Of a DNA stretch of 42,066 bases, positions 22,562 through 30,391 are shown in pieces. The first letter of the stretch is position 1. Every line of letters starts with the position of its first letter. The translations under genes and the position numbers were made by a program. The notes under the pieces are model-generated. The model saw only the letters and a program-made list of their open reading frames with translations, had not been told where the DNA came from and ran no database searches. The stretch is from NCBI GenBank assembly GCA_023379055.1, contig JAMCSX010000004.1, positions 1 through 42,066 on the forward strand. Reading direction: 5' to 3'. Origin of the DNA: Candidatus Martarchaeota archaeon (GTDB lineage: Archaea; Micrarchaeota; Micrarchaeia; Micrarchaeales; CABMGC01).

Positions 22562-22945
22562 CTATCCTTCGTATTTGATTCCCACTATACTTCCTGCAAA
22601 TGCAAACACGAAACCTAAAAAGAATCCGCCAAAAGCCACTGCAAGGCTGAAGAAACTTAATAACATTGCAAGTATAGACCACACCTTGACTCTGCTTACG
22701 TCCGTACTGTTTACCATGAAACCGCAGCCAATTAAGGCTATACCACAAAGTGCTGCAGGTAGCCATATAAATGCAACCAAGCCATTGAAAAATATGTACG
22801 CAAGGCTCAAGTGGAATATGTATGGATACACTTTCAAGTAATATAATGCGAAGAATGCTGCAAGGCTTTCTGCCAATACTAACAATCCGCCCAATACGAG
22901 CAAAATCACCGCAGTAACAGGCTTCCTTTTTGCTACCAAAGACAT
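22562..22945 (-). CDS. Small four-helix membrane protein
   Basis: The 127-residue protein has four hydrophobic helices (about 10-32, 42-66, 70-88, 92-122), with short loops and a C-terminal GIKYEG. I do not recognise the family; the shape resembles small DUF membrane proteins that are common in archaea. It starts divergently from the AIM24 gene and seems to use the shared TATA element, which would give a leaderless message. Confidence 0.6.
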   Translation of the reverse strand: MSLVAKRKPVTAVILLVLGGLLVLAESLAAFFALYYLKVYPYIFHLSLAYIFFNGLVAFIWLPAALCGIALIGCGFMVNSTDVSRVKVWSILAMLLSFFSLAVAFGGFFLGFVFAFAGSIVGIKYEG

Positions 22946-22964
22946 ATGAATCTATCTGACAGAA

Positions 22965-22977
22965 AGCGTTTTATACC
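22965..22977. promoter_or_regulatory. Shared bidirectional TATA element
   Basis: GCGTTTTATACC reads as TATA on the plus strand and GGTATAAAACGC on the minus strand. It lies about 26 bases from the ATG of the minus-strand gene (22945) and about 35 from ATG 23006 on the plus strand, so one element could serve both. This placement also argues for the shorter start of the AIM24 gene. Confidence 0.45.
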
Positions 22978-23005
22978 TTTCCATGTAAAGGTGAGCGGAG
23001 ATCAT

Positions 23006-23665
23006 ATGAAATATATTATTGTTGGAGAAGATATGCAGACACTTAGTGTAAATCTCAAGAAGGGCGAAACATTTTATGCAAATCCAGGGCATTTTGTCAG
23101 GAAGGATAACAATATAAATATGAGCGCGCGGGCAGTAGGGGGCGCAACAGGCGGGCTTGTTAGGGCATTCACTGGAACAGGCATTTTTCTCGCAGAATTC
23201 ACTGCAAACGATGATGGCGCGGTGGCTCTTGCAGGCATTCTGCCAGGCAAGGTATTACAATTTGACCTTGAGGAAGGCGAGGAGATTCTTGTGGAGCATT
23301 TCGCTTACCTCGCTTCCACAACAGGAAACATAGAGATCCAGACTGTGTCGCTAGGATCTGCATTCTTTGGCGGTGCAGGCTTATTCTTACAAAGGCACAA
23401 GGGGCCACAGACAATCTTTATACATGTGATTGGAGGCGCAGTTGAAGCGGACCTTGATGGTAAATTAGAAGTGCAGATAGAGCCAGGTCATTTGGCAGCC
23501 TTCCAACCCTCACTAAATTATGATATAAAATATGTGGGTAATCTTAGAGCTGCAGTACTTGGTGGGGCTGGGCTCTTCTTTGCAAACTTTACTGGTAAGG
23601 GCAAGATTATCTGCCATAGCGCATCAAGGTTCGCCTTCATGTCTCAATCTGGAGGCAGACGGTAA
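23006..23665 (+). CDS. AIM24 / TIGR00266 family protein
   Basis: The protein begins MKYIIVGEDMQTLSVNLKKG and continues with the repeated glycine-rich beta pattern of the AIM24 fold (AVGGATGGLVRAFTGTGIF, GSAFFGGAGLFLQRHKG, LGGAGLFFANFTGKGK). Members form a beta-prism-like fold; mitochondrial Aim24 supports inner-membrane organisation, while archaeal and bacterial functions are unknown. ATG 23006 is chosen because the family starts there and the TATA lies between the two candidate starts; ATG 22946 would add 20 residues that do not fit. Confidence 0.8.
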   Translation: MKYIIVGEDMQTLSVNLKKGETFYANPGHFVRKDNNINMSARAVGGATGGLVRAFTGTGIFLAEFTANDDGAVALAGILPGKVLQFDLEEGEEILVEHFAYLASTTGNIEIQTVSLGSAFFGGAGLFLQRHKGPQTIFIHVIGGAVEADLDGKLEVQIEPGHLAAFQPSLNYDIKYVGNLRAAVLGGAGLFFANFTGKGKIICHSASRFAFMSQSGGRR

Positions 23666-23727
23666 ACGCGAACTCGGTTCAGACCTCGCCTCTTAGGTAA
23701 ACTATCCAATTCTAACCTTACGTCGGA

Positions 23728-23870
23728 TGGGGTTGCCGGGATTTGAACCCGGATTTGCAGGTGGCACCTATTCACAAAATCATTGCTCCAAATCCTAATC
23801 ACAGCCATCTGCTCATAAATTTTTATAAACATCTGGAGCCTGCCGCGCTGCCAAGTTACGCTACAACCCC
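23728..23870 (-). tRNA. trnW: tRNA-Trp (CCA) with an intron of about 70 nt
   Basis: On the minus strand the acceptor GGGGUUG pairs with CAACCCC and is followed by discriminator A (23728). The D arm GCGU..GGCA..GCGC, the anticodon stem GCAGG / CCUGC and the T arm CCGGG-UUCAAAU-CCCGG are all intact. The anticodon CCA is at 23834-23836, and about 70 extra nucleotides lie between the anticodon loop and the 3' half of the stem. CCA is not encoded. The archaeal tRNA-Trp gene commonly has an intron at 37/38; the exact splice site was not resolved by eye. Confidence 0.92.
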
Positions 23871-23895
23871 TCTCAGTATTACTTGGGAATACTAA

Positions 23896-23903
23896 TTTTT
23901 ATA
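23896..23903. promoter_or_regulatory. TATA box between tRNA-Trp and the proline dehydrogenase gene
   Basis: TTTTTATACG on the plus strand is CGTATAAAAA on the minus strand, about 30 bases before the tRNA 5' end and about 40 before ATG 23941. It could drive either or both genes. Confidence 0.4.
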
Positions 23904-23940
23904 CGTTAAGTATGCCATATATTCATTACTGTTGGATTCA

Positions 23941-24789
23941 ATGTCTTTTGTAAATAAGGCAGGCATGATATTTGCAAGGAAATGGATAGGTGGAATAACA
24001 ATCAGTGACGTACTTGCAGTGTGCAAGAACCTCAATAACCATGGTGAGCATGTAATAATAAATTACCTTGGAGAAGACTATACCGACGAATTAAAGACCA
24101 AATCAAGCACTGGCAAATACGTTTGCCTTATACGTGAGATGAAGAAGCTCAAAATAAATGGCGACATAGCATTGAAGCCCACGCAGCTCGGCCTCAGAAT
24201 AAATTACGGCATGTTTCTATCAAATTATGAAAAAATAGTGAATTATGCGGATAGGCACAGAATACGCGTGTGGCTGGATATGGAGGATTATATGTTAGTT
24301 GACGATACGATACGTGCATACCTGCATGAGCTTAAGTTACACAAAAATGTTGGCATATGCATCCAGTCCAAGCTTAAGAGAAGCACTGATGACATAAGGC
24401 GAATAACCGGGAAGGGGGGCATGATAAGACTGGTCAAGGGTGCATATCCTGCAAGAAGTGGCATAACCTATCTTAATAAGTGGGACATAGATACAAGCTA
24501 TATACATTGTATGAAATACCTATTCAAGCACTCGAATCGATTCATGATAGCTACGCATGACGATAGTATGATAGACCTTGCCCGAGATCTTGAGATTGAT
24601 TACAATAAGAGCGTGATGTTTGCGATGCTGAAGGGCATAAGGGGGAAGCTGGCATTACAGCTGGTCTCTGATAAAGAGAACGTTTACATCTACGTTCCGT
24701 TCGGGGAAGACTGGGTAGAATACTCGGCAAGGAGGCTTAAAGAACTTGAGCACTCACTGCTTATATTGCGTTCAATAATAAGTGGATGA
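23941..24789 (+). CDS. Proline dehydrogenase family protein
   Basis: The FAD-dependent enzyme oxidises proline to pyrroline-5-carboxylate. Family features are IALKPTQLGLRINYG, RVWLDMEDYMLVDDT, GICIQSKLKRSTDDI, MIRLVKGAYPARSG, FMIATHDD, and the end EDWVEYSARRLKELEH, which holds the paired arginines that bind the substrate carboxylate. Size (about 282 residues) fits monofunctional PRODH. ATG 23941 is used; TTG 23932 would add three residues. A P5C dehydrogenase is not in this window. It overlaps or abuts the HAD gene, and prolyl-tRNA synthetase follows. Confidence 0.85.
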   Translation: MSFVNKAGMIFARKWIGGITISDVLAVCKNLNNHGEHVIINYLGEDYTDELKTKSSTGKYVCLIREMKKLKINGDIALKPTQLGLRINYGMFLSNYEKIVNYADRHRIRVWLDMEDYMLVDDTIRAYLHELKLHKNVGICIQSKLKRSTDDIRRITGKGGMIRLVKGAYPARSGITYLNKWDIDTSYIHCMKYLFKHSNRFMIATHDDSMIDLARDLEIDYNKSVMFAMLKGIRGKLALQLVSDKENVYIYVPFGEDWVEYSARRLKELEHSLLILRSIISG

Positions 24790-24793
24790 TGCA

Positions 24794-25396
24794 ATGAAAA
24801 AATTAATATTATTTGACCTTGGCGGTGTAGTGAACAAATATGCTGATGAAGCATACTACAACTACTTCTACAGGCTAAACGGATTTACAAAGAAGCAGGT
24901 AGATCGTAAGCTCAGAAATACTGTAAATAAATTTGAAAGTGGCATGCTAAGTCTATCTGAATTCGAGAGATGCGTGGCAGTTGACTTTGGCATACTTCCT
25001 GAGCAGGTAAAATGGATAGAATTCTTCAAAAAACTCGCAAGGCTGGACCATGGGACGGTCTCTATAATAAAGCGACTTAAGCCCAACTACAAGATTGCTT
25101 TTCTGTCAAATGTGGACCGATGGAGGTATAACTACGCAATGGTCCACACCTACAATAAGACAAAAAAACTCTTTGATTATAAATTTGCATCCTTCAAACT
25201 TGGTTTAGTCAAGCCAAATCCGCTCATATACAAAAAAGTGCTGAAGGCAACAAGAACAAAGCCTTCGGAGGTCGTATTCATAGACAATTCCATTAAAAAC
25301 GTAAAGGCCGCCCGCTCAATTGGCATAACCTCAATACATTTCAGAAATGCCAGAAAGCTAAGGTTACAATTAAAAAGGTTGGGCGTCAAATTCTAA
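24794..25396 (+). CDS. HAD-superfamily phosphatase, YihX-like
   Basis: Motif I is LILFDLGGVVN, with Gly at the second acid position as in the subfamily of YihX-type sugar phosphatases; motif II is FLSNVDRW; the Lys is in GLVKPNPLIY; motif IV is VVFIDNSIKNVKAA. The cap is helical and of the C1 class. ATG 24794 (MKKLILFDLGG) is the natural start; ATG 24782 overlaps the preceding stop and adds four residues. The substrate is unknown. The stop overlaps the prolyl-tRNA synthetase start by one base. Confidence 0.82.
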   Translation: MKKLILFDLGGVVNKYADEAYYNYFYRLNGFTKKQVDRKLRNTVNKFESGMLSLSEFERCVAVDFGILPEQVKWIEFFKKLARLDHGTVSIIKRLKPNYKIAFLSNVDRWRYNYAMVHTYNKTKKLFDYKFASFKLGLVKPNPLIYKKVLKATRTKPSEVVFIDNSIKNVKAARSIGITSIHFRNARKLRLQLKRLGVKF

Positions 25397-26856
25397 TGGT
25401 GCTGAGTTTGGCTGAAAAGGAGATGGTAGGGCATATAAATGCCAAGAAGTCAGAGAATTTCTCTGAATGGTATACTCAGGTGCTGATAAGGTCTGGATTC
25501 ATTGATTATAGCGAAGTATCCGGGTGCATAATTTTCAGGCCTCCGGCATATGCGGCTTGGCAGCTAGTCGTAGACGCTACAGATCGGGAATTCAAGAAGG
25601 ATGGCATAGATGACGTATACTTCCCGCTTCTTATACCTGAAAAGCTGCTGCAAAAAGAGCAGGAGCACCTCAAGGGCTTTACTCCAGAGGTTGCGTGGGT
25701 AACACATACTGGCAATACAAAGCTTGATGAACGGCTTGCAGTAAGGCCAACATCAGAGACCATAATGTACGCAAGCTATTCGAAGTGGATAAGGTCATGG
25801 AGAGATCTGCCCCTTAGGTATAATCAGTGGAACAACGTCCTGAGATGGGAGTTTAAGCATCCGACACCATTTATACGCTCCAGGGAGTTTCTGTGGAATG
25901 AAGGCCATAGCGCATTCGCTTCTAAAGAGGATGCAATCGCAGAGAGGGACAGGATAATAAAAATATACCTGCGAATCCTGAAAGACTATCTTGCACTTCC
26001 TGGAATAGTGGGTAAGAAGACTGACAGCGAGAAATTTGCAGGAGCTGTAGAGAGTTACAGCATAGAGCACATAATGCCTGACGGATTGGCATTGCAGGGT
26101 CCTGACCATCACTTTGACGGTCAGAATTTTTCAAAACCTTTTGAAATCAAATTTCTGGATAAGGACGGGGCTTGGGACTATGCATGGCAGACGACTTACG
26201 CAATCTCAACGAGAGAATTCGGCGTGATGGTTGCAACGCATGGTGATGATAAGGGGCTTGTAATACCACCGAAGCTTGCCTACCTGCAGGTCGTAATAGT
26301 GCCGATATATAGGAAGGACAATAAAGAAGCGGTAAATCAGTACTCCTCAAACGTGTACGGCGTGCTCAATATGCATTTCCGTACAAGGCTTGATGATAGG
26401 GAGGGATATTCGCCAGGTTTCAAGTACAACGAGTGGGAGATGAAGGGCGTACCTATACGAATAGAAATTGGTGAAAGGGACATGTCAGCTAATATGGTAA
26501 CTGTTATTAGAAGGGATACTGGGGAGAAGCAGCAGGTAAATGTTAACGACATACACAGCAAGGTTGCAAACCTTCTGGAAGAGATACATTCTAATCTCTA
26601 TGAGAATGCAGTCAGATTCCTAAACGACCACGTACATGTAGCAAACACATACGACGAATTCAAAAAGATCCTCAAGGAAAAAGGAGGTATAATAACTGCG
26701 CCTTGGTGCGGAAGTGCCGGGTGTGAAGCAAGGATGAAGGAGGAAAATGGGACAAAAATAACAAATCTGCCGCTCGAACATGAAAAGGTAGCAGACAAAT
26801 GCATATACTGCGGAAAGGAATCCGGTATTGCAGCTAATTTTGCAAGATCTTATTGA
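25396..26856 (+). CDS. proS: Prolyl-tRNA synthetase (archaeal/eukaryotic type)
   Basis: The class II synthetase lacks the bacterial insertion domain and is 486 residues long. Motif 2 and neighbours are seen as LAVRPTSETIMYASYSKWI, NNVLRWEFKHPTPFIRSREF and EGHSAF; the C-terminal anticodon-binding part has LDDREGYSPGFKYNEWEMKG. A cysteine set near the end (CGSAGCEARMK, CIYCGKES) fits the zinc-binding C-terminal domain of archaeal ProRS. Start at ATG 25396 shares a base with the previous stop. Confidence 0.96.
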   Translation: MVLSLAEKEMVGHINAKKSENFSEWYTQVLIRSGFIDYSEVSGCIIFRPPAYAAWQLVVDATDREFKKDGIDDVYFPLLIPEKLLQKEQEHLKGFTPEVAWVTHTGNTKLDERLAVRPTSETIMYASYSKWIRSWRDLPLRYNQWNNVLRWEFKHPTPFIRSREFLWNEGHSAFASKEDAIAERDRIIKIYLRILKDYLALPGIVGKKTDSEKFAGAVESYSIEHIMPDGLALQGPDHHFDGQNFSKPFEIKFLDKDGAWDYAWQTTYAISTREFGVMVATHGDDKGLVIPPKLAYLQVVIVPIYRKDNKEAVNQYSSNVYGVLNMHFRTRLDDREGYSPGFKYNEWEMKGVPIRIEIGERDMSANMVTVIRRDTGEKQQVNVNDIHSKVANLLEEIHSNLYENAVRFLNDHVHVANTYDEFKKILKEKGGIITAPWCGSAGCEARMKEENGTKITNLPLEHEKVADKCIYCGKESGIAANFARSY

Positions 26857-27244
26857 GAAAATGTCAGAGACTCTCTTTTTCATCATTAATCAGAAATACC
26901 TCGTCTCATCATCCAATATTTATGGGAAACACTGAAATAATAAGTTGATGTCTTCGTATATCTAAACACATTCCTCCACTGTCATCGGTTTATCAACTTA
27001 ATCATCATCGAATCAGAAATACCCTACCCTCCACACAAACATAACACTATGGAGATATCTGCAAATACAGATGCAGCATATGGCGCAAGAAATGCTGCAG
27101 GGATCTGTATATGTCCTATCACACACCATTGGGGTACTGTCTACAAATAAAATGCCACGGCATAAAATTTGGATTATTGAATTCCGCAGAGTGTGGTGCT
27201 TTGACGATTGCAAAGAAGGGATGAAGTCGTTTGCTAGGCCAAGT
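26857..27244. other. Intergenic region without a clear gene
   Basis: Several short frames overlap here on both strands but none shows family motifs, a ribosome site or convincing composition. A minor plus-strand frame reads TDAAYGARNAAG and later LNSAECGALTIAKK, which recalls transposase tails, but no zinc ribbon or hairpin supports it. I regard it as non-coding or eroded sequence. Confidence 0.4.
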
Positions 27245-27278
27245 TATTTAATGTTTATTACTATTTAATGTTTATTAC
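27245..27278 (+). repeat. 17-bp tandem duplication in the promoter of the next gene
   Basis: TATTTAATGTTTATTAC occurs twice head to tail (27245-27261 and 27262-27278). Each copy has a TATA-like core, so the gene at 27300 may have two alternative TATA elements 17 bases apart. The upstream copy is at a better distance for a start near 27288. Confidence 0.6.
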
Positions 27279-27299
27279 GTTAGATAGGTGGATGTGGAT

Positions 27300-28916
27300 A
27301 TGGCAAACGATGTCGCAAAAGAGAGATACGTAGAAGAGAAATACGTAGATCTGTACGGTGAGATCAATGTACCTCCCAACGTATACAATGCGCCACACAA
27401 GGGATACAAGCACTCAATGCGTACATATGTGTGGATTACCCTGCTGATACTTGGGGTTATGTCGGCGTTATGGTTCGTACTGGGCATAGTGCCGAACGCG
27501 GGAGGTACAATACCTCCCTCATTTGTCTTCGGGCCTTCAGACATGTTCTTCCATTCTATCGCGATAGGCATAACCGCGCTGATTGTATATTTTGTAATAA
27601 TGGCATTTGACTTGGACAAATACGAGCCGAACATAGACTTCCCCATAGCGTACAGGGCGCTCATTGCCACAATACTCGGGGCAGTCGCGGCATTTTTCTA
27701 CTTATCCCCGATCTTCAATGCAGCTACCGAACCAATAACTGATATAATCATGTTCTTGGCGCTCCTGTTCCTCGCTGATGTTGGTGGGGCACTTATAGTT
27801 GAGCTATACCTGCTTCCGGTGAAGCTCACTGGAAAATACAACCCAAGAAATAATTGGATGGGGATGTTCCCCCGCTGGAAAGAGCTCCCGAAATGGAGCG
27901 ACTTTAGAAAGATGGATTCAGCGTATTGGTTGGTACTTACCGCGGTTGTCGTCACGTTTGTGGCCGGAATAATGGGTTTCATTGCGCTCTGGGTTAATCC
28001 ATATCACGTGTTCATAGCCGCTCCAGCATTCCTCAACGGATATGAGAACTGGCTCGGAGGCACTGCAGCGTTCATTAATGCGCTGGTAGGATCACACTCG
28101 CATGTCATAGGCATGTCAGTGATACTGGGCGTCGTGGCCGTGGTTGCAAAGAGGTTCGGGGTGCTGGACCTTAAAGGGCTGAAAAGGAGCGTTGCAAAGT
28201 TTGGCATGTGGGTCAGCATTACGGGTCTCATTATAATGACTGTGGTTTTCCTCTTTGAAGCATTTGCCGCATTTACGCCTCCGCTGCTGTTTGCAAGCAA
28301 CCCCGGAGGACCGCTGCAGCTCATATCGTATACCGCAGTCAACGGAATGGCGAGTGATGACAGCACGATGTTCCTCGCCAGTATAGGGGCTATGATAATG
28401 CTAATTCCATTGATGCTCACGGAAATAAAGGGCAGGTCTGCGTGGAAGGATCCGCTGAGGCTCTCCATACTGGCCACTTGGGTAATCGCCTACATAGCGA
28501 CGCCTATAGAGGGCTTCTATATTGAGTTCCATGAGGCCACCTTAAGCGGCATGCCACCGGACATAGTCTTTGGCAACCTGCAGTACTTCGCGCTTTTCGC
28601 AATAACCATGATCACGCTTGCGTTCCTCGCGGTCGACTTCTTTCAAGCAGATAAGAAAGCTAGGAAGATGGTGTCCGTAGCCGGAATACTCGTGACTCTG
28701 TTTGCTCTCGTCACAGGATTCATATATGTGTTTCTCGACCCTGGCGCACTGGAAGGCAACCATCTTGCAGGCACGACCACATGGGGCTATGTGTTCTCAT
28801 TCGGATTGGTGCTGATATCTGCGGTGGTCATATACGCAATGCTTAAGGTGCACTCAGGCAGCAAGCACCAGATACCTATGGTAAGGCCAATCGCAGCAAA
28901 GAGCATTACAACATAA
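27300..28916 (+). CDS. Large polytopic membrane protein linked to heme O synthase
   Basis: ATG 27300 follows GGTGG (27287-27291); an in-frame GTG at 27288 is less likely. The 538-residue protein has about 12-13 hydrophobic helices after a 45-residue polar N-terminus. Histidines in or at the ends of helices (FFHSIAIG, VGSHSHVIGMSV, FHEATLSG, EGNHLAG) are candidate heme or metal ligands; HSHVIG recalls the HxHxxG pattern of heme-copper and NorB-type proteins. The next gene is heme O synthase, which is needed only when a heme-O/A protein is made. I infer a respiratory or oxygen-binding enzyme but do not recognise a known subunit I. Confidence 0.6.
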   Translation: MANDVAKERYVEEKYVDLYGEINVPPNVYNAPHKGYKHSMRTYVWITLLILGVMSALWFVLGIVPNAGGTIPPSFVFGPSDMFFHSIAIGITALIVYFVIMAFDLDKYEPNIDFPIAYRALIATILGAVAAFFYLSPIFNAATEPITDIIMFLALLFLADVGGALIVELYLLPVKLTGKYNPRNNWMGMFPRWKELPKWSDFRKMDSAYWLVLTAVVVTFVAGIMGFIALWVNPYHVFIAAPAFLNGYENWLGGTAAFINALVGSHSHVIGMSVILGVVAVVAKRFGVLDLKGLKRSVAKFGMWVSITGLIIMTVVFLFEAFAAFTPPLLFASNPGGPLQLISYTAVNGMASDDSTMFLASIGAMIMLIPLMLTEIKGRSAWKDPLRLSILATWVIAYIATPIEGFYIEFHEATLSGMPPDIVFGNLQYFALFAITMITLAFLAVDFFQADKKARKMVSVAGILVTLFALVTGFIYVFLDPGALEGNHLAGTTTWGYVFSFGLVLISAVVIYAMLKVHSGSKHQIPMVRPIAAKSITT

Positions 28917-28981
28917 CGCCCCCACCTACATCAGAGTAATAAAAAAGATGAAAACTCCCACAAGGATAGAAAGTGGATCAA

Positions 28982-29827
28982 ATGGATTCCATCCGGAACT
29001 ACGCCAGCCTGATGCAGTTTAAGATAGTAGCGCTGCTTGTGCTATCGTCAGCTGCAGGCTTCGCTATCGCCTACAGAAGCTATCTTGGCGCATTTACGGC
29101 TTTCATATTTGTAGTAATAGGTATAACATTCAGTAGCTCCGGCGCGGAGGTGCTTAACAAGGTCCTCGAGAGGGATATTGACAGAAAGATGAACAGAACC
29201 CGCCAGCGCGCGTCAGTGACTGGGAAGATAGACCATAGAAATGGCATAATAGTGGGAATCGTTCTATCTGCAATAGGGATTGGACTCGGCTACATGGTTA
29301 ACGACTTAACTGCATTGATGATCCTCCTTGGATTCGCGTTCTACATAATCATATATACTGGGATACTGAAGACTAGAAGCAGGTTCAACATAATAGTGGG
29401 CAGCCTAGCCGGAAGCTTTTGCGTCTGGGCAGGAGTGACGGCAGCTGCTGGCACGATTACTATGCCTGGATTCCTTCTCGGGCTGCTTATCTTCCTATGG
29501 GTTCCGGGACATATCTGGTCGTTCGCAATAAAGTACCGAAAGGATTATATCCGGGCTGGGGTGCCAATGCTCACCGCGGTTGAAAGCACAAGCACCGGAA
29601 CGAAGGTCATCGCATTCTTCAACATACTTATGGCAGCCTTCTCTGCACTCCTTATACCCTACCTTGGGGTTTACTACATCGTGATACTGGCAATACCTCT
29701 TGCTGTTCTTCTATGCCTGAGTTTTAAGACTTTGGTAGACAGCTCAGCTACATGGATCCTATTCAAGTTCTCATCTGTATTTCTGACGTTCGTCTTCCTT
29801 GCAGTGATCGTGGCAAGACTACTCTGA
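28982..29827 (+). CDS. ctaB: Heme O synthase (protoheme IX farnesyltransferase), UbiA family
   Basis: The protein has nine-odd hydrophobic helices with the two Asp-rich prenyltransferase motifs: NKVLERDIDRKMNRTRQRA and, in the second half, YRKDYIRAGVPMLTAV. NxxxDxxxDxxMxRTxxR followed later by DxxxAGVPML is specific to CtaB/CyoE within the UbiA superfamily. It attaches farnesyl to protoheme IX to make heme O for terminal oxidases. ATG 28982 is used; GTG 28973 adds three residues. It sits 65 bases behind the large membrane protein, likely in one unit. Confidence 0.88.
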   Translation: MDSIRNYASLMQFKIVALLVLSSAAGFAIAYRSYLGAFTAFIFVVIGITFSSSGAEVLNKVLERDIDRKMNRTRQRASVTGKIDHRNGIIVGIVLSAIGIGLGYMVNDLTALMILLGFAFYIIIYTGILKTRSRFNIIVGSLAGSFCVWAGVTAAAGTITMPGFLLGLLIFLWVPGHIWSFAIKYRKDYIRAGVPMLTAVESTSTGTKVIAFFNILMAAFSALLIPYLGVYYIVILAIPLAVLLCLSFKTLVDSSATWILFKFSSVFLTFVFLAVIVARLL

Positions 29828-30016
29828 CCATCTCAACATCCCAGTCCTATGAACTAACTCTGGCAATGTCGGAAGAGACCCGACACTCCCCCTCACCACA
29901 TTGCTGCACCAATGTCCTGTCTCACTATCTATCAAAATCTTTATCAGGAATTTTCGTATACTCAAGTAAAATCACTTATACTGGTGGCTCCCGCATTTAC
30001 GATTAATTAAATAAAT

Positions 30017-30391
30017 ATGAACGCAAAATGTCAATGGGAATGCGTAATGAATATGGGACTAGATTTTGACGACACGATAACCGTTAATCCAAGATTTTTC
30101 AGCAAATTTACCAATGACCTATCCAAGCACGGCAATAAGATATACATAATCTCCTCATGTGATAAAATAAGCGAGCCTTTTTTTGAGGAAATGTTTGAAA
30201 ACAAGACAAGAAGGTTAAAGGAGTGGCACATACTCTACGAAGCACTTGAGCTCGTAAAGGAGCCTGTGCCAGAAAATAAGGCATTGCTGTGCAAGAAACT
30301 CAACATATCCGTTATGATAGACAATGACCGAGAAAACCTGACTGCGATAAAGGGTCTTGATAAAGCAATACTCTGTCTGCAGGTAATATGA
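30017..30391 (+). CDS. Short HAD-like phosphatase
   Basis: Motif I is GLDFDDTITVNP, motif II IISSCDK, and motif IV VMIDNDREN, giving a capless HAD core of about 115 residues, similar to small nucleotidases. No substrate can be given. ATG 30017 is the longest start; ATG 30047 or 30053 (MGLDFDD) would give a product beginning right at motif I and may be the true one. It overlaps the glycosyltransferase start by four bases, so the two are co-transcribed. Confidence 0.7.
   Translation: MNAKCQWECVMNMGLDFDDTITVNPRFFSKFTNDLSKHGNKIYIISSCDKISEPFFEEMFENKTRRLKEWHILYEALELVKEPVPENKALLCKKLNISVMIDNDRENLTAIKGLDKAILCLQVI

Noticed and set aside
23762-23833. C/D box guide RNA within the tRNA-Trp intron
   Set aside because: A possible guide segment is seen but clear C and D boxes are lacking, so it is not listed as a feature.
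27071-27268. 65-residue plus-strand frame (MQHMAQEMLQG...) in the ProRS/membrane-protein gap
   Set aside because: No ribosome site, no family motif, overlapping frames of equal quality on both strands.
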